In this document: piece after piece, positions 52,226 through 61,346 of the stretch
Layout of the letters: each line of letters opens with the position of its first letter
Position numbering within the stretch: position 1 is the stretch's first letter
Source: an uncultured Dorea sp.
GTDB lineage: Bacteria > Bacillota > Clostridia > Lachnospirales > Lachnospiraceae
Reading direction: 5' to 3'
DNA length: 64,000 nucleotides
NCBI GenBank assembly: GCA_910580235.1
Contig: CAJTVU010000009.1
Span: 22,359-86,358, forward strand
Notes under the pieces: generated by a model
Database searches by the model: none
Told to the model about the DNA's origin: nothing
Seen by the model: only the letters and a program-made list of their open reading frames with translations
Made by a program: the position numbers and the translations under genes

Positions 52226-55200
52226 TTACCTGCCCGTCCCCCTCTTCCTCATGTGCAAGGCAAAGGCCCCGACGGCTGTGCTTATGCAGATGCCGGCAAA
52301 CGCCATATAAAAAATCACGCTCCCCCCGTCGCCGGTCCGGGCGGCCCCAGGAGGCGCCTCCTCCGTCCTATCCTCCGGCGTATCTTGTTCTGGCGGTACT
52401 TTTCCGTTCTTTATAATTATCTCCCCTTCTTTATATGATGGAGCATCCTCCTCCATCCGGAACATGCCGTCTTCGCCAATGACAAACCTTCGGATCGTGC
52501 CGTCGCTTATATAGCCGGGCAGCGGATCATTCTCCTGTATGCAGTAAGCGCCCGGCGCCAGATAGGCGAGCGAGATCTCTCCTCTTGCGTCTGTGCGAAG
52601 GATCTGTCTGTCAGATCCTTTTGGCTCTGCATCCTCTTCCCCTGATTCTTTCCATATGCAAAATCCTACTCCCTCCAATGGCTCTTCCGTCTCCTGATCT
52701 ATCTTTACAAGCCGCACTTTCACAGGCGTCTCCTTTACTTCTACCCGCTCTTTTACGATGGCGGTCTCCTGATCTTTATAAGCCAGTACTGCCTCATGCT
52801 TCTCCTCGTCCAGCACATAGCCCGGCGCAGGCTTTATTTCTTTCATATAATAACGCCCAAGATGGAGCTCTTTAAATACGATCTTCCCGTCCGCTCCAGT
52901 ATCTCCTTGTGCCACAAGGCTTTCCTTCTCTGCCCGGAGCGTTCCGTCCGCCGTAACAATATCTTCCGCTGCATACAGCCCGTAGACGGCTCCTTCCACC
53001 GCCTCTCCCGTCTCTTCGTCCGTCTTCCTTAACGTAATCTGCCCCATGACATTTTCATTGAAGCTTTCAACGATTAAAGACTCCTCCCATGAACTGTCAG
53101 AATCCACCTCAAACCGGATAAGCTCCCCCTTTAGCATCCCTTTTGGGGCTTTCACTTCCTCCAGGTAATAAGTTCCCGCCGCAAGCCTCTCAGGGAAGAC
53201 AAAGCTGCCTTTCTCATCGGTCAGGAACGTCTCATGCTTCTTGTTGCGCGGATAGCGGGATGTCATGGAGACCGGCTTCTTATCTTTGCCAAGCAGCCGG
53301 AACTTGGTCCCTGCCATCGGGACGATCTTTCCTGTCTCTTTCGCTCTCTTCGCCACGGACACTGCCGACGTAATATTCCGATTCTCCAGTATATATCCAA
53401 GGGTCACTCCCTGTTCTTCTACCTTTACCTGGAAAGGCTTTACTGGCGTAAGGCCTTTGGGAGCGTTTTCTTCAGAGATCACGTACGTATCATAGGGGAG
53501 CCTCCCCTGGGGGTATGCATCTTCCGCCGTCGTCGCGAACCCGCTTTTATCTGTAGCTATAGTACATACGACCTCTCCTGTCGTCACGCTTTTTACAGAA
53601 AAGCGGATTCCCTCAAGGGGCCTCTTCCTGTCTCTCTCATCCTCTCCGTCCAGATCCGACGCAAATTTCGCAAGCTGGATATCTCCCCGCTTCACCTGCT
53701 CTCTGGAAGCTACGTCCTCCACAAAGACACGCTCCTTAGAGTTCTTTGCAGAGAGCGTCACTTCGTGGATCTTCTCTTCCTTCAGATACCCTCTGGAAGC
53801 CTCCCTCTCGATCACATAATAAACATCAAACGGCAATTCCGCACTGACAGCTTTCCCTTCTTTGTCCGTCGTCATCGTTCCCACGAAAGAGCTCGCCTTT
53901 CTTGTGTCTCCTGCCCTGTAATCACGTTTTCGGAAAATATCATACACCGCGTTTTCCAGGGAGGCCGCCCCCTGGGGCTTTCCCTTTCCGGTCTGCGCGT
54001 CTACTTTTTGGAGCGCTATCTTCCCTTTCTGGGGCGTCTCCGGCACAGTGGGCATATTGTAAGTATGGACTGTCTCCTCTGTCCCTTCTGACGTAATCTT
54101 CCTTACAAATACTTGCGGGTTCAGAAGATACCCTGCGGGCGCTTTCGTCTCCTGTATGGTGACCGTCCCCAGAGGGAGGGCTTCAAGTCCGGCAGAATTA
54201 CGATAAAATCCATCGCCAGACACTTTATGTGCGTCGTCGAGCCGTACCTCTCCTTTCTCGTCTGTCCGCATGACCCAGGCGCGGGCAGGCTTCGCCCCTT
54301 CCCGCGCAGGATCTGCGGTGTAATAGCCGGCATAATACCGGACAGAGAACGTTGCATCTGCCAGAGACGCGTTCCTCTGCGGGACATTCTTCTTCGTCTC
54401 GGCGTCTGTCTTCCTAAGCAGCAGATCCACCAGGCCGCTCTGAGGATAATCTTTCACTTCCGTCTCTGTCGTCTGCTCGGCGATTACCGTGACGTTATAC
54501 GCCTTTATATCAATAGCGAACCCTCGGGGCGGCGTAATCTCACGGAGCGTATAGCTGCCCGGTGGCACTTCTGTAAACTTCGCGGTCCCGTCCGCGGCGG
54601 TCGCCGCCTCCTGTACAAGATCGTTTCCCTGATACAGGCCGTACACTGCATTCTCAAGAGAATAGCAGCCGTTGCCGTCCGTCATAGCCGGGATCGCTGA
54701 TGCTTTCCTCACCACGACTTTCCCATTTGGCACATACAGCCACGCGCTCATGACCTGGCTTCCCCCTCCCGTATTCACTATATATGCCTGAAAGCCTGCG
54801 GGGACCGGGGGAAGCTCATTTAAAATATGTTCCAGCTTCCATTCAAAATCTGCTTCCAGCTGTGCATACCACGCCTGCCGCGCCAACGCCGTCCCATAAA
54901 AAGCCACCTGAAAATCATATTGCGAATACACCCATGCCTGGAACATGTGGCAGTACGCATACCTGTCCTCCCAGGGCATCACACCGGCAACATACGAATC
55001 CGGCATCTGCCAGAAGCCCGCATTCCCCCAATGTTCGTTCAGACAAGCTTCTCCCGGCGAGCCGTAAGAATAGTACATGACTTTTGCAAGGGCTGAATCC
55101 GCCGGCAGCTCTACAGCTTCGTAGCTCCCGTTGGCAGGCGTGGGCTGTGACGGCTCAAGGCAGTACGCTATATTCCCCTGAATGATAAAATGATTCGTCG

Positions 55201-55651
55201 AATAGCCTTCGTAAAAAATCTCTCCTGCCTCTTCCAGATTCATAGCTTTTGCCGACATCAGCCCAGACCGGGCCATTTTCCTCATTTTCCTCCCCTGAAA
55301 ATAAGAATCTCTAATTTCCTGTCTTTTCTTTCTGATCTCCTCTTCAAAGTCTGCATCTCTCCTTTCTTCTTCCTGCACCTCCTGCCCGTCGGAAGCTCCT
55401 TCTGCCTCTTCCTGCGCCTTATGTATTCTTACGTCTGCCAGGTCGGCTCCCTCCATAGCAGAGTCTCCCTGATCGGCATCCTCAATGGCAGTATCTGCTT
55501 CTTCCGTATACATGCCTGTCTCCTCCCCTGCCTCTTCCATATCTGACATTGCAGTCGATCCATCCGCCGCATATGCAGCCACGGACGCTGCAGACAGGAA
55601 AAACACAAACAGAAGAGCCGTCAGCCTCCCTCTTTGCTTTCTTACAATCAT
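52226..55651 (-). CDS. Large surface protein: thioester-type head, seven SpaA/Cna-B domains, sortase signal
   Basis: An 1141-residue secreted protein. A signal peptide (to about residue 29, ending AAYAA) is followed by an acidic linker to 130. Residues 140-305 form a thioester-adhesin-like head with AYCLEPSQ and FQAWVYS, the Cys/Gln pair of that domain. Seven SpaA/Cna-B units follow, marked by starts such as GKIALQKVDAQTG, GQITLRKTDEETG and VRLVKIDQETEEPL, several ending in YxLxE-type isopeptide motifs. The end has AARTGD in place of LPxTG, a membrane helix and HMRKRGTGR. It is probably a cell-wall-anchored adhesin or pilus-like stalk. No sortase gene is in view. Confidence 0.88.
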   Translation of the reverse strand: MIVRKQRGRLTALLFVFFLSAASVAAYAADGSTAMSDMEEAGEETGMYTEEADTAIEDADQGDSAMEGADLADVRIHKAQEEAEGASDGQEVQEEERRDADFEEEIRKKRQEIRDSYFQGRKMRKMARSGLMSAKAMNLEEAGEIFYEGYSTNHFIIQGNIAYCLEPSQPTPANGSYEAVELPADSALAKVMYYSYGSPGEACLNEHWGNAGFWQMPDSYVAGVMPWEDRYAYCHMFQAWVYSQYDFQVAFYGTALARQAWYAQLEADFEWKLEHILNELPPVPAGFQAYIVNTGGGSQVMSAWLYVPNGKVVVRKASAIPAMTDGNGCYSLENAVYGLYQGNDLVQEAATAADGTAKFTEVPPGSYTLREITPPRGFAIDIKAYNVTVIAEQTTETEVKDYPQSGLVDLLLRKTDAETKKNVPQRNASLADATFSVRYYAGYYTADPAREGAKPARAWVMRTDEKGEVRLDDAHKVSGDGFYRNSAGLEALPLGTVTIQETKAPAGYLLNPQVFVRKITSEGTEETVHTYNMPTVPETPQKGKIALQKVDAQTGKGKPQGAASLENAVYDIFRKRDYRAGDTRKASSFVGTMTTDKEGKAVSAELPFDVYYVIEREASRGYLKEEKIHEVTLSAKNSKERVFVEDVASREQVKRGDIQLAKFASDLDGEDERDRKRPLEGIRFSVKSVTTGEVVCTIATDKSGFATTAEDAYPQGRLPYDTYVISEENAPKGLTPVKPFQVKVEEQGVTLGYILENRNITSAVSVAKRAKETGKIVPMAGTKFRLLGKDKKPVSMTSRYPRNKKHETFLTDEKGSFVFPERLAAGTYYLEEVKAPKGMLKGELIRFEVDSDSSWEESLIVESFNENVMGQITLRKTDEETGEAVEGAVYGLYAAEDIVTADGTLRAEKESLVAQGDTGADGKIVFKELHLGRYYMKEIKPAPGYVLDEEKHEAVLAYKDQETAIVKERVEVKETPVKVRLVKIDQETEEPLEGVGFCIWKESGEEDAEPKGSDRQILRTDARGEISLAYLAPGAYCIQENDPLPGYISDGTIRRFVIGEDGMFRMEEDAPSYKEGEIIIKNGKVPPEQDTPEDRTEEAPPGAARTGDGGSVIFYMAFAGICISTAVGAFALHMRKRGTGR

Positions 55652-55818
55652 AAAATCCTCCTTATCCTTCTTTCGCTATTTTTGAAAACTGCTGCTCCTA
55701 TCCTCCTTCCTGCAATGATATCTCGTTTGGAAAATCCGGGAAGACGTGTTCCCTGCGCGGGGGATATCCCCATGAATGTTAGTTCTCGAAAATTAGAATT
55801 TCTTAGACGAGTGCTATT

Positions 55819-55847
55819 ATCATAAATAGCTTCCTCCCTTTTGTCAA
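55819..55847 (-). promoter_or_regulatory. Promoter of the surface protein gene
   Basis: On the minus strand TTGACA and TATGAT are 17 bases apart. The predicted leader of about 160 bases contains GGGGATATCCCC, a short perfect hairpin. Confidence 0.65.
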
Positions 55848-55887
55848 CCTGTTTGCCATCGAAATATTGCACAAAAAATGAAAGAAA

Positions 55888-55948
55888 TTGACAACGAAAA
55901 AAAAGAATGTTATAGTTAGGACAAATAAGTTAATGAAAATCAATTTCA
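55888..55948 (+). promoter_or_regulatory. feoAB promoter with Fur box
   Basis: TTGACA (55888-55893) and TATAGT (55911-55916) are 17 bases apart. The near-palindrome TGAAAATCAATTTCA (55934-55948) lies just downstream of the start point and fits the 7-1-7 Fur consensus. Iron-loaded Fur would block transcription. Confidence 0.85.
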
Positions 55949-55964
55949 AAAACGGAGGGCTCCT

Positions 55965-56204
55965 ATGACTCTAAAGCAAGGAAAAAATAACACAACTTAT
56001 CGGGTCCTGTCCATTGGCACAGGCTTAAAGCTGGAACGCCGCCTGGAAGCCCTCGGCCTCACAGAGGGTACAAAGATCACTGTCCTCAATAATGACAAGA
56101 ATGGCGCACTTACTGCCAAATTCCGAGGCACTCGCTTCGCCCTCGGGCGGAATATAGCAGACCACATCGAAGTAAAGGAGGCGGACGGGGCATGTCAGAA
56201 ATAA
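55965..56204 (+). CDS. feoA: Ferrous iron transport protein A
   Basis: A 79-residue SH3-like protein (YRVLSIGTGLKLERRLEALGLTEGTKITVLN, then FALGRNIADHIEV). It works with FeoB, probably to regulate its GTPase, in Fe(II) uptake. It overlaps feoB by 13 bases. It is preceded by GGAGGGC and the Fur-controlled promoter. Confidence 0.95.
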   Translation: MTLKQGKNNTTYRVLSIGTGLKLERRLEALGLTEGTKITVLNNDKNGALTAKFRGTRFALGRNIADHIEVKEADGACQK

Positions 56205-58234
56205 TAAATGTAGCTTTTATCGGCAACCCGAACTGCGGCAAGACGACTCTTTTCAACGCCTTTACCGGGGCAAACCTGAAAGTCGCCAACTGGCCCGGCG
56301 TCACTGTAGAGAAGAAGGAAGGCCGCGCCAGCTATGAGGGGCAGGAGTTTAAGCTGATCGACCTCCCCGGCATTTACAGCCTCTCTTCCTACACGATGGA
56401 AGAGACTGTATCAAGAGAATGTATTATGAGCGATGAAGTGGACATTATCGTCGATGTCATTGACGCTTCCTGTCTGGAGAGGAACCTCTATCTGGCGCTG
56501 CAGCTTCTGGAACTTGGAAAGCCTGTCGTCCTGGCGCTTAATATGATGGACATCATAGAGGAGAGAGGCATGGAGATCGACCTTCACCGTCTCCCTGAAA
56601 TGCTTGGGATCCCTGTTATCCCCGTGTCTGCCAGAAAGAAGACAGGACTTAGCATCCTTCTGCACGCCGTAGCGCATCACAGGGACTCGCAAGCTCAGAG
56701 CCCCCTCATCCATCATCATGACGGCCGGGCTTCCTCGCACAGGCACAACCACCACGAAGAGTACGCCATGGTATATGAGGACTATATAGAAGATAAAATT
56801 GACATTATTATAGACGCTCTGACGAAAAAATATCCAAATATAATACATAAGCGCTGGCACGCCATTAAGATCCTGGAAAAAGATAAGAGCGTGACAGAGA
56901 GCCATCCTTTAAATCTTGAAGGGATTGTCGACAGAAGCTACGAGAAAGATATTATCAATCAGAAATATGACTTTATCGAAGAGATCATTTCCGAAGTGGT
57001 GGTAGGCAAGGCGAAGAAACAGGCCTCCACAGAAAAGATAGACCGCTTCCTGACCGGAAAATGGCTGGGGCTTCCGATCTTCCTCGCCATTATGGGCCTT
57101 GTCTTCTTCTTTACATTTACGATCGGCGATTGGCTGAAAGGATATTTTGAGATCGGGCTGGAGCTGCTCTCGGGAGCCGTCTCCTCTGGACTGGCTTCCA
57201 TGCACACAGACGCAATGCTCTCTTCCCTCGTCGTTGACGGGATCATATCCGGGGTGGGCGGGATCCTGACGTTCCTTCCGAACATCTTCATCCTCTTCCT
57301 GGCTCTGGCTATTCTGGAAGACAGCGGTTACATGTCCCGTGTGGCCTTTGTTATGGACGACATTATGAGCCGGCTGGGGCTTTCCGGAAGAGCGTTCCTG
57401 CCCCTTCTTCTCGGATTCGGCTGTACCGTGCCGGCGGTCATGGCCTCCCGGGCGCTGGAACATAGGAAAGACCGTTTCAAGACAATCCTTGTGACGCCTT
57501 TTATGTCCTGCAGCGCAAGGCTTCCCATTTATGTGCTGTTCTCTTCTATGTTTTTCGGGAAGTATGCTATGCTTGTATGCTACTCTATGTACATCCTGGG
57601 TATCGTCATAGCCATCACGACCGCATATATCCTGTCCAGGCTGGACGGAAGCAAAGCGGAGCGCTCTCTCCTTATTGAGCTGCCCGAATACAAATCTCCC
57701 AACGCTCACACCATCGCGATCTATGTGTGGCAGAAAATAAAAGACTATCTAACAAAAGCCGGGACCGTCATCTTCATCGCCTCGGTCATTATGTGGGGCA
57801 TATTGAACTTTGGCCCTCACGGTTATGTAACGGACATCAGCGAGAGCTTCGGCTCTCTGATCGGGAAAACGATTGTTCCGATATTTACGCCGATCGGGCT
57901 GGGCTACTGGCAGATTATCGTAGCGCTTATCGCGGGGATCGCGGCAAAGGAAGTAGTCGTATCGAGCTGCAGCGTGCTGTTTGGCATACAGAACATTACC
58001 ACTGCTCACGGCATGGACGCAATGGTCACGGCTCTTGGCGCAATAGGCTTCGGCGCGGCCAACGCCTATGCGCTCATGGTCTTCTGCCTCCTGTATGTGC
58101 CCTGCACCGCCACCATCGCCACCATGCACCGGGAGCTGAAGAGCTGGAGATCGACTTTCGGCATCATCCTCTTCCAGCTTGGCGTCGCATGGATCACAAG
58201 CTTCCTCGTATACCATATTGGGACGGTCATTTAA
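56192..58234 (+). CDS. feoB: Ferrous iron transport protein B
   Basis: A 680-residue GTPase-transporter. The cytoplasmic G domain has GNPNCGKTTLFN (G1), VEKKEG, DLPGIYSLS (G3) and NMMD (G4). A His-rich stretch (HHHDGRASSHRHNHHEE, about residues 172-188) follows, perhaps for metal binding. The membrane part contains the two Gate motifs: LLLGFGCTVPAVMASR with its conserved Cys, and IAAKEVVVSSCSVLFG. Length and order are normal. The His-rich insertion is more pronounced than usual. Confidence 0.97.
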   Translation: MSEIINVAFIGNPNCGKTTLFNAFTGANLKVANWPGVTVEKKEGRASYEGQEFKLIDLPGIYSLSSYTMEETVSRECIMSDEVDIIVDVIDASCLERNLYLALQLLELGKPVVLALNMMDIIEERGMEIDLHRLPEMLGIPVIPVSARKKTGLSILLHAVAHHRDSQAQSPLIHHHDGRASSHRHNHHEEYAMVYEDYIEDKIDIIIDALTKKYPNIIHKRWHAIKILEKDKSVTESHPLNLEGIVDRSYEKDIINQKYDFIEEIISEVVVGKAKKQASTEKIDRFLTGKWLGLPIFLAIMGLVFFFTFTIGDWLKGYFEIGLELLSGAVSSGLASMHTDAMLSSLVVDGIISGVGGILTFLPNIFILFLALAILEDSGYMSRVAFVMDDIMSRLGLSGRAFLPLLLGFGCTVPAVMASRALEHRKDRFKTILVTPFMSCSARLPIYVLFSSMFFGKYAMLVCYSMYILGIVIAITTAYILSRLDGSKAERSLLIELPEYKSPNAHTIAIYVWQKIKDYLTKAGTVIFIASVIMWGILNFGPHGYVTDISESFGSLIGKTIVPIFTPIGLGYWQIIVALIAGIAAKEVVVSSCSVLFGIQNITTAHGMDAMVTALGAIGFGAANAYALMVFCLLYVPCTATIATMHRELKSWRSTFGIILFQLGVAWITSFLVYHIGTVI

Positions 58235-58256
58235 AAACATATACCCTCAAATGTAC

Positions 58257-58293
58257 AAGGCACAGCCATATAAAACGGCTGTGCCTTATTTTC
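58257..58293 (+). terminator. feoB terminator
   Basis: AAGGCACAGCC and its complement with a nine-base loop, followed by ATTTT, about 20 bases after the stop codon. Confidence 0.8.
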
Positions 58294-58309
58294 AGGAACC
58301 TTTATAATC

Positions 58310-59134
58310 TTACCCCTGCCGCCTGAGGTAGGGGATCTCTATAGGATCGATGGGATCTACGGGATTCTCAATCTCTCCTTTTTTACGTCTCTTGCGCCTC
58401 TTTAGCAGCTCTCCTCCTTTGTTGTAGAACCAGAAAGAATATGTCAGGATCTTATCCGCCTTGCCCATTTTGTCTTTCGTAGTCTTATTATACAGCGCCC
58501 CTCCAACCTCAATCGCCACTTTGCGGCGTATAAGCGAGATCAGCTCGGTCTCGCACGTCACCGGCTCAGGAAGGATCGTGTAGCCCATGCCTATGCAATC
58601 CGGCCTGTGCGCGTCGCTGCCTCCGATCCCCGGCTTCTTGTATTTGGCCGCCAGCCTTGCCGCGCCTGCATTCGAATCTTCCGGCTCACAGGCGTTGAAC
58701 ACCTCGATAAAATCAAATCTTTTGATCAGCTCTGGAGATTTGTAGAACCGTTTCGTATTGGCATAGCTTAAATATTTGCCCCCGCAAGGATGCGCCGGCC
58801 CCAGAATGCCTCCATGGCGGTGGACAAAATCGATCAGCACCGCCGCGGGAAGGCCTCGAAGCTCCAGAAGGCGCATCTTCACGCCCTCCGGCATAATGCA
58901 GATGATGTGTCCAGCATCGCAGGTGTCATACTCGATTCCTTTAAGCACAACAAAATCTTCATGCATTTTCCCCTTCATCTCGTTCTTCCAGTGCCGATAT
59001 CCCTTGTAAGTGTCGTGATCTGTGATCAGCATCCCGTCAAATCCTTGTTCTTTCAAGGAAGTAATGTACTCGTCTAAGCTTACTTTACTGTCTATGGAGC
59101 CTTCCTTCACATGGCAGTGCATATCCAGCTTCAT
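58310..59134 (-). CDS. PHP domain metal-dependent phosphoesterase
   Basis: A 274-residue PHP protein. The four metal motifs are visible: DMHCHVKEGS (HxH), GMLITDHDTYKGY, PAHPCGGKY, and GGSDAHRPDCIGMGYT at the end of the barrel. The C-terminal 60 residues are basic (LKRRKRRKKGE) and then Pro-rich. Relatives hydrolyse phosphate esters of nucleotides or amino-sugar phosphates. The substrate is not known. It stands 15 bases upstream of nothing recognisable and is probably monocistronic. Confidence 0.87.
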   Translation of the reverse strand: MKLDMHCHVKEGSIDSKVSLDEYITSLKEQGFDGMLITDHDTYKGYRHWKNEMKGKMHEDFVVLKGIEYDTCDAGHIICIMPEGVKMRLLELRGLPAAVLIDFVHRHGGILGPAHPCGGKYLSYANTKRFYKSPELIKRFDFIEVFNACEPEDSNAGAARLAAKYKKPGIGGSDAHRPDCIGMGYTILPEPVTCETELISLIRRKVAIEVGGALYNKTTKDKMGKADKILTYSFWFYNKGGELLKRRKRRKKGEIENPVDPIDPIEIPYLRRQG

Positions 59135-59149
59135 ATAGAAGCCCCCTTT

Positions 59150-59959
59150 CTACTGTATATCATCCTCTATATCGTCTTGTATATCATCTAAATCCACAAT
59201 CTCAACTTCATCGTGCTCCTTAGCGCCTGTTCCGCCGTAATCGTCTTCGTCCTCCTCTTCATCTTCTTCTCCAAGGACCGTCCTCGCCTTCTCTACCTCC
59301 GACTCCATGGAAGCTTCCTCTTTGATCCTGTCTGCCTGGATCTTCTCCCTCTTTCCGACCTTCCTTGCATGCAGCGCGAACTGTACGGCCATGCCGAGAA
59401 GCGAAAGAGCCGCCCCTATAATATAGCCGACCCACGAAAAACGATCCATCCCTGCGATCTGCGGGATCAGGATCCCTGCCGACATCCCGCCTGCGACTGC
59501 GGTAATCACAACAATGATCGGCTCGATAAATACAGCCGCCAATATCCCAAGAATAAGAGATACTACCAGTATGATCACAACGACTGGGACAGAAGACGGG
59601 CTAACGATCATCCCCAGCACTCCCACGCTGCCAAAAAACGCGGTAAAGAACGCGCCCACTCTGTACACGAAAAATGAGAGAGCGGCCAGCACGGTCCCGC
59701 AGGCAAGCACGACAATGGCGAACGTAATCTTTTCCGCCCCGATCGCCGCGGCAGCCCCAGCGCCTATCCCTGTCCCTACAAGAAATCCGATGACTGCCGT
59801 AATGACCTTGGCCACCTTCAGGCCCGCAAAGCAGATCAAAAGCCCGATGATAGCCGAGACGATGAGGATCCCCATATTCACCCTCCCGGCAATAAATATG
59901 GAAGTAGGGCCGTCCGCGCCTCCTATGATATCTTTCCCGAAGGATATTGCTTCATTCAT
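59150..59959 (-). CDS. TM198/DUF4203-like membrane protein with N-terminal GADGPT motif
   Basis: A 269-residue protein. About eight membrane helices (residues 30-190) resemble the DUF4203/TMEM198 fold. The first 25 residues contain DIIGGADGPTSIFIAGR, which matches the GADGPT signature of the beta subunit of Na+-pumping decarboxylases although the rest of the protein does not. The tail after 200 is a charged coiled coil and then very acidic (EEDEEEDEDD, IQDDIEDDIQ). Function is unknown. It lies 15 bases upstream of the PHP gene on the same strand. Confidence 0.78.
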   Translation of the reverse strand: MNEAISFGKDIIGGADGPTSIFIAGRVNMGILIVSAIIGLLICFAGLKVAKVITAVIGFLVGTGIGAGAAAAIGAEKITFAIVVLACGTVLAALSFFVYRVGAFFTAFFGSVGVLGMIVSPSSVPVVVIILVVSLILGILAAVFIEPIIVVITAVAGGMSAGILIPQIAGMDRFSWVGYIIGAALSLLGMAVQFALHARKVGKREKIQADRIKEEASMESEVEKARTVLGEEDEEEDEDDYGGTGAKEHDEVEIVDLDDIQDDIEDDIQ

Positions 59960-60091
59960 ATTCTTCTCCTTTTGTCCTCCCTGAAATTCCTCTGCTTTTT
60001 ATCTGTTTCTTATATTATAGCAATTTGAGACGGAACAGTAAAGGAAAAGAACACCCTGCCCGGCAGGATGTTCTTTCCTCTTCTTCCATAA

Positions 60092-60448
60092 TCAGAATGC
60101 CACCGCACCTGATTCTGTTCCGTTGATCACATAGTAAACGGCTGCTTCTTCGGGTTTTATGTAAAGTTCCATGGTCTTGATGTCGCCAACCTTTTTGCCT
60201 GATTTTGTCCATGCTTTTTTTACATTTGCAATCATGTCTTTCTCTTCAACCTGTTTGCCATAGTACTCGACAACCGCTCTAACCTTGATTTCCTTTTTCG
60301 CTGTAGTCTTCGTAGTCTTTTTTGCCGCCGGTTTTACTGCGGCCGGTTTAGCTGCGGCCGGTTTTATCACTGCCGGCTTTACTGCAGTTGCCTTTTCAAC
60401 TTTTTTCTCTGTCGTGGAAGATGTTACTTTTACTCCTCTTTTTGCCAT
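60092..60448 (-). CDS. DUF6465 family protein
   Basis: A 118-residue protein. The N-terminal half is a low-complexity, Lys/Ala/Pro-rich tail (KPAAVKPAAKK type repeats). The C-terminal half (VRAVVEYYGKQVEEKDMI, VGDIKTMELYIKPEEAAVYYVINGTESGAVAF) is the conserved DUF6465 domain. The histone-like tail suggests nucleic acid or surface binding, but this is unproven. The gene is flanked by a GGAGG site and a short gap. Confidence 0.82.
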   Translation of the reverse strand: MAKRGVKVTSSTTEKKVEKATAVKPAVIKPAAAKPAAVKPAAKKTTKTTAKKEIKVRAVVEYYGKQVEEKDMIANVKKAWTKSGKKVGDIKTMELYIKPEEAAVYYVINGTESGAVAF

Positions 60449-60711
60449 AATGCCTCCTCCTTGTATAACTTATGACAATCAACAGTGTCTATTATATCAC
60501 ACCGCCTTTAAAATTCAATTTGCATTTTGTCACAAATTTATTAATATTAGTAATATAATTTGAAATATCCTACAAAAACTGCTATGATAAATCCATACTC
60601 ATCCGGGCATCCCGTAGCACACGCTTCCTGTGTACAGGATCGATCCCGTGGCATATGTTTACGATCTGCGCTTATGGCGCTGAATGATAAAGCAATAAGG
60701 GGGAACAAAAG

Positions 60712-61281
60712 ATGGCAAGAAAAAATACGAGAACTGCAAAGAAACCAGTCATAGAAGAAAGCAGCACGGTAAAAACGGCCGCCGAAGAGGCCAGCACGCA
60801 GGAAGCCGGCTCTTTGGACGATGCCGGCACGCAAAGCTCCGGCTCTTTGGACGATGCCGGCACACAAGGCCCCGGCTCTTTGGACGATGCCGGCAAGACA
60901 GAAGATGCCGACGCTGAAGAGATTTCCGAACGTAGCCATGCTTACGACGAGATACGCGCAGAGATCCTGGAATACTTCCGCTCCTTCTCGCCTGCCGAAC
61001 AAATGATGAGCCAGATTACAGAGGAGCATATCACAGAATATATCGAAGGATTGAACGAAGAGCGGATCCAGAAGTACCGGGAGCGCAGAGAGAAGCGCCT
61101 CCTGCTCTTCCTTGAGATAATCGCGGTCCTCACCGCTATCGTCTTAGTAGTTAAGTTCTTAGGGAACAATCCAGCTCTTCTTACGACCGTCATCTATACC
61201 ATCGGAGGGCTCCTTGCGCTTTACATCTGGAAAAGGCCGCGCAGGAATGACGACGATCCAGACAAACAGTCCGGCAGATAA
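60712..61281 (+). CDS. Membrane protein with three 11-residue repeats
   Basis: A 189-residue protein behind GGGGGAAC. Residues 31-62 contain three copies of GSLDDAGTQxx (33 bp each, nearly identical in DNA), a sign of recent expansion. A helical region follows (YDEIRAEILEYFRSFSPAEQM, ITEEHITEYIEGLNEERIQKYRERREKR). Two membrane helices lie at about 130-146 and 153-170. I do not recognise the family. The repeat zone is probably a flexible cytoplasmic tail. Confidence 0.72.
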   Translation: MARKNTRTAKKPVIEESSTVKTAAEEASTQEAGSLDDAGTQSSGSLDDAGTQGPGSLDDAGKTEDADAEEISERSHAYDEIRAEILEYFRSFSPAEQMMSQITEEHITEYIEGLNEERIQKYRERREKRLLLFLEIIAVLTAIVLVVKFLGNNPALLTTVIYTIGGLLALYIWKRPRRNDDDPDKQSGR

Positions 61282-61300
61282 CGGAGCCAACGACAGACAA

Positions 61301-61343
61301 TACCCTCAGTGTACAGGGCATAGCCCCTTGTCCACTGAGGGTA
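61301..61343. terminator. Bidirectional terminator
   Basis: TACCCTCAGTG/CACTGAGGGTA with an inner ACAGGG-type stem between two convergent genes. T-rich sequence (TCTTTATTT) follows on the plus strand. Confidence 0.75.
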
Positions 61344-61346
61344 TCT

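Noticed and set aside
56909..57709. A 266-codon open frame antisense to feoB; similar long antisense frames lie in leuS (22929-23729) and in trkH (26536-27300).
   Set aside because: They follow from codon bias of highly conserved genes on the other strand and encode no recognisable domain.
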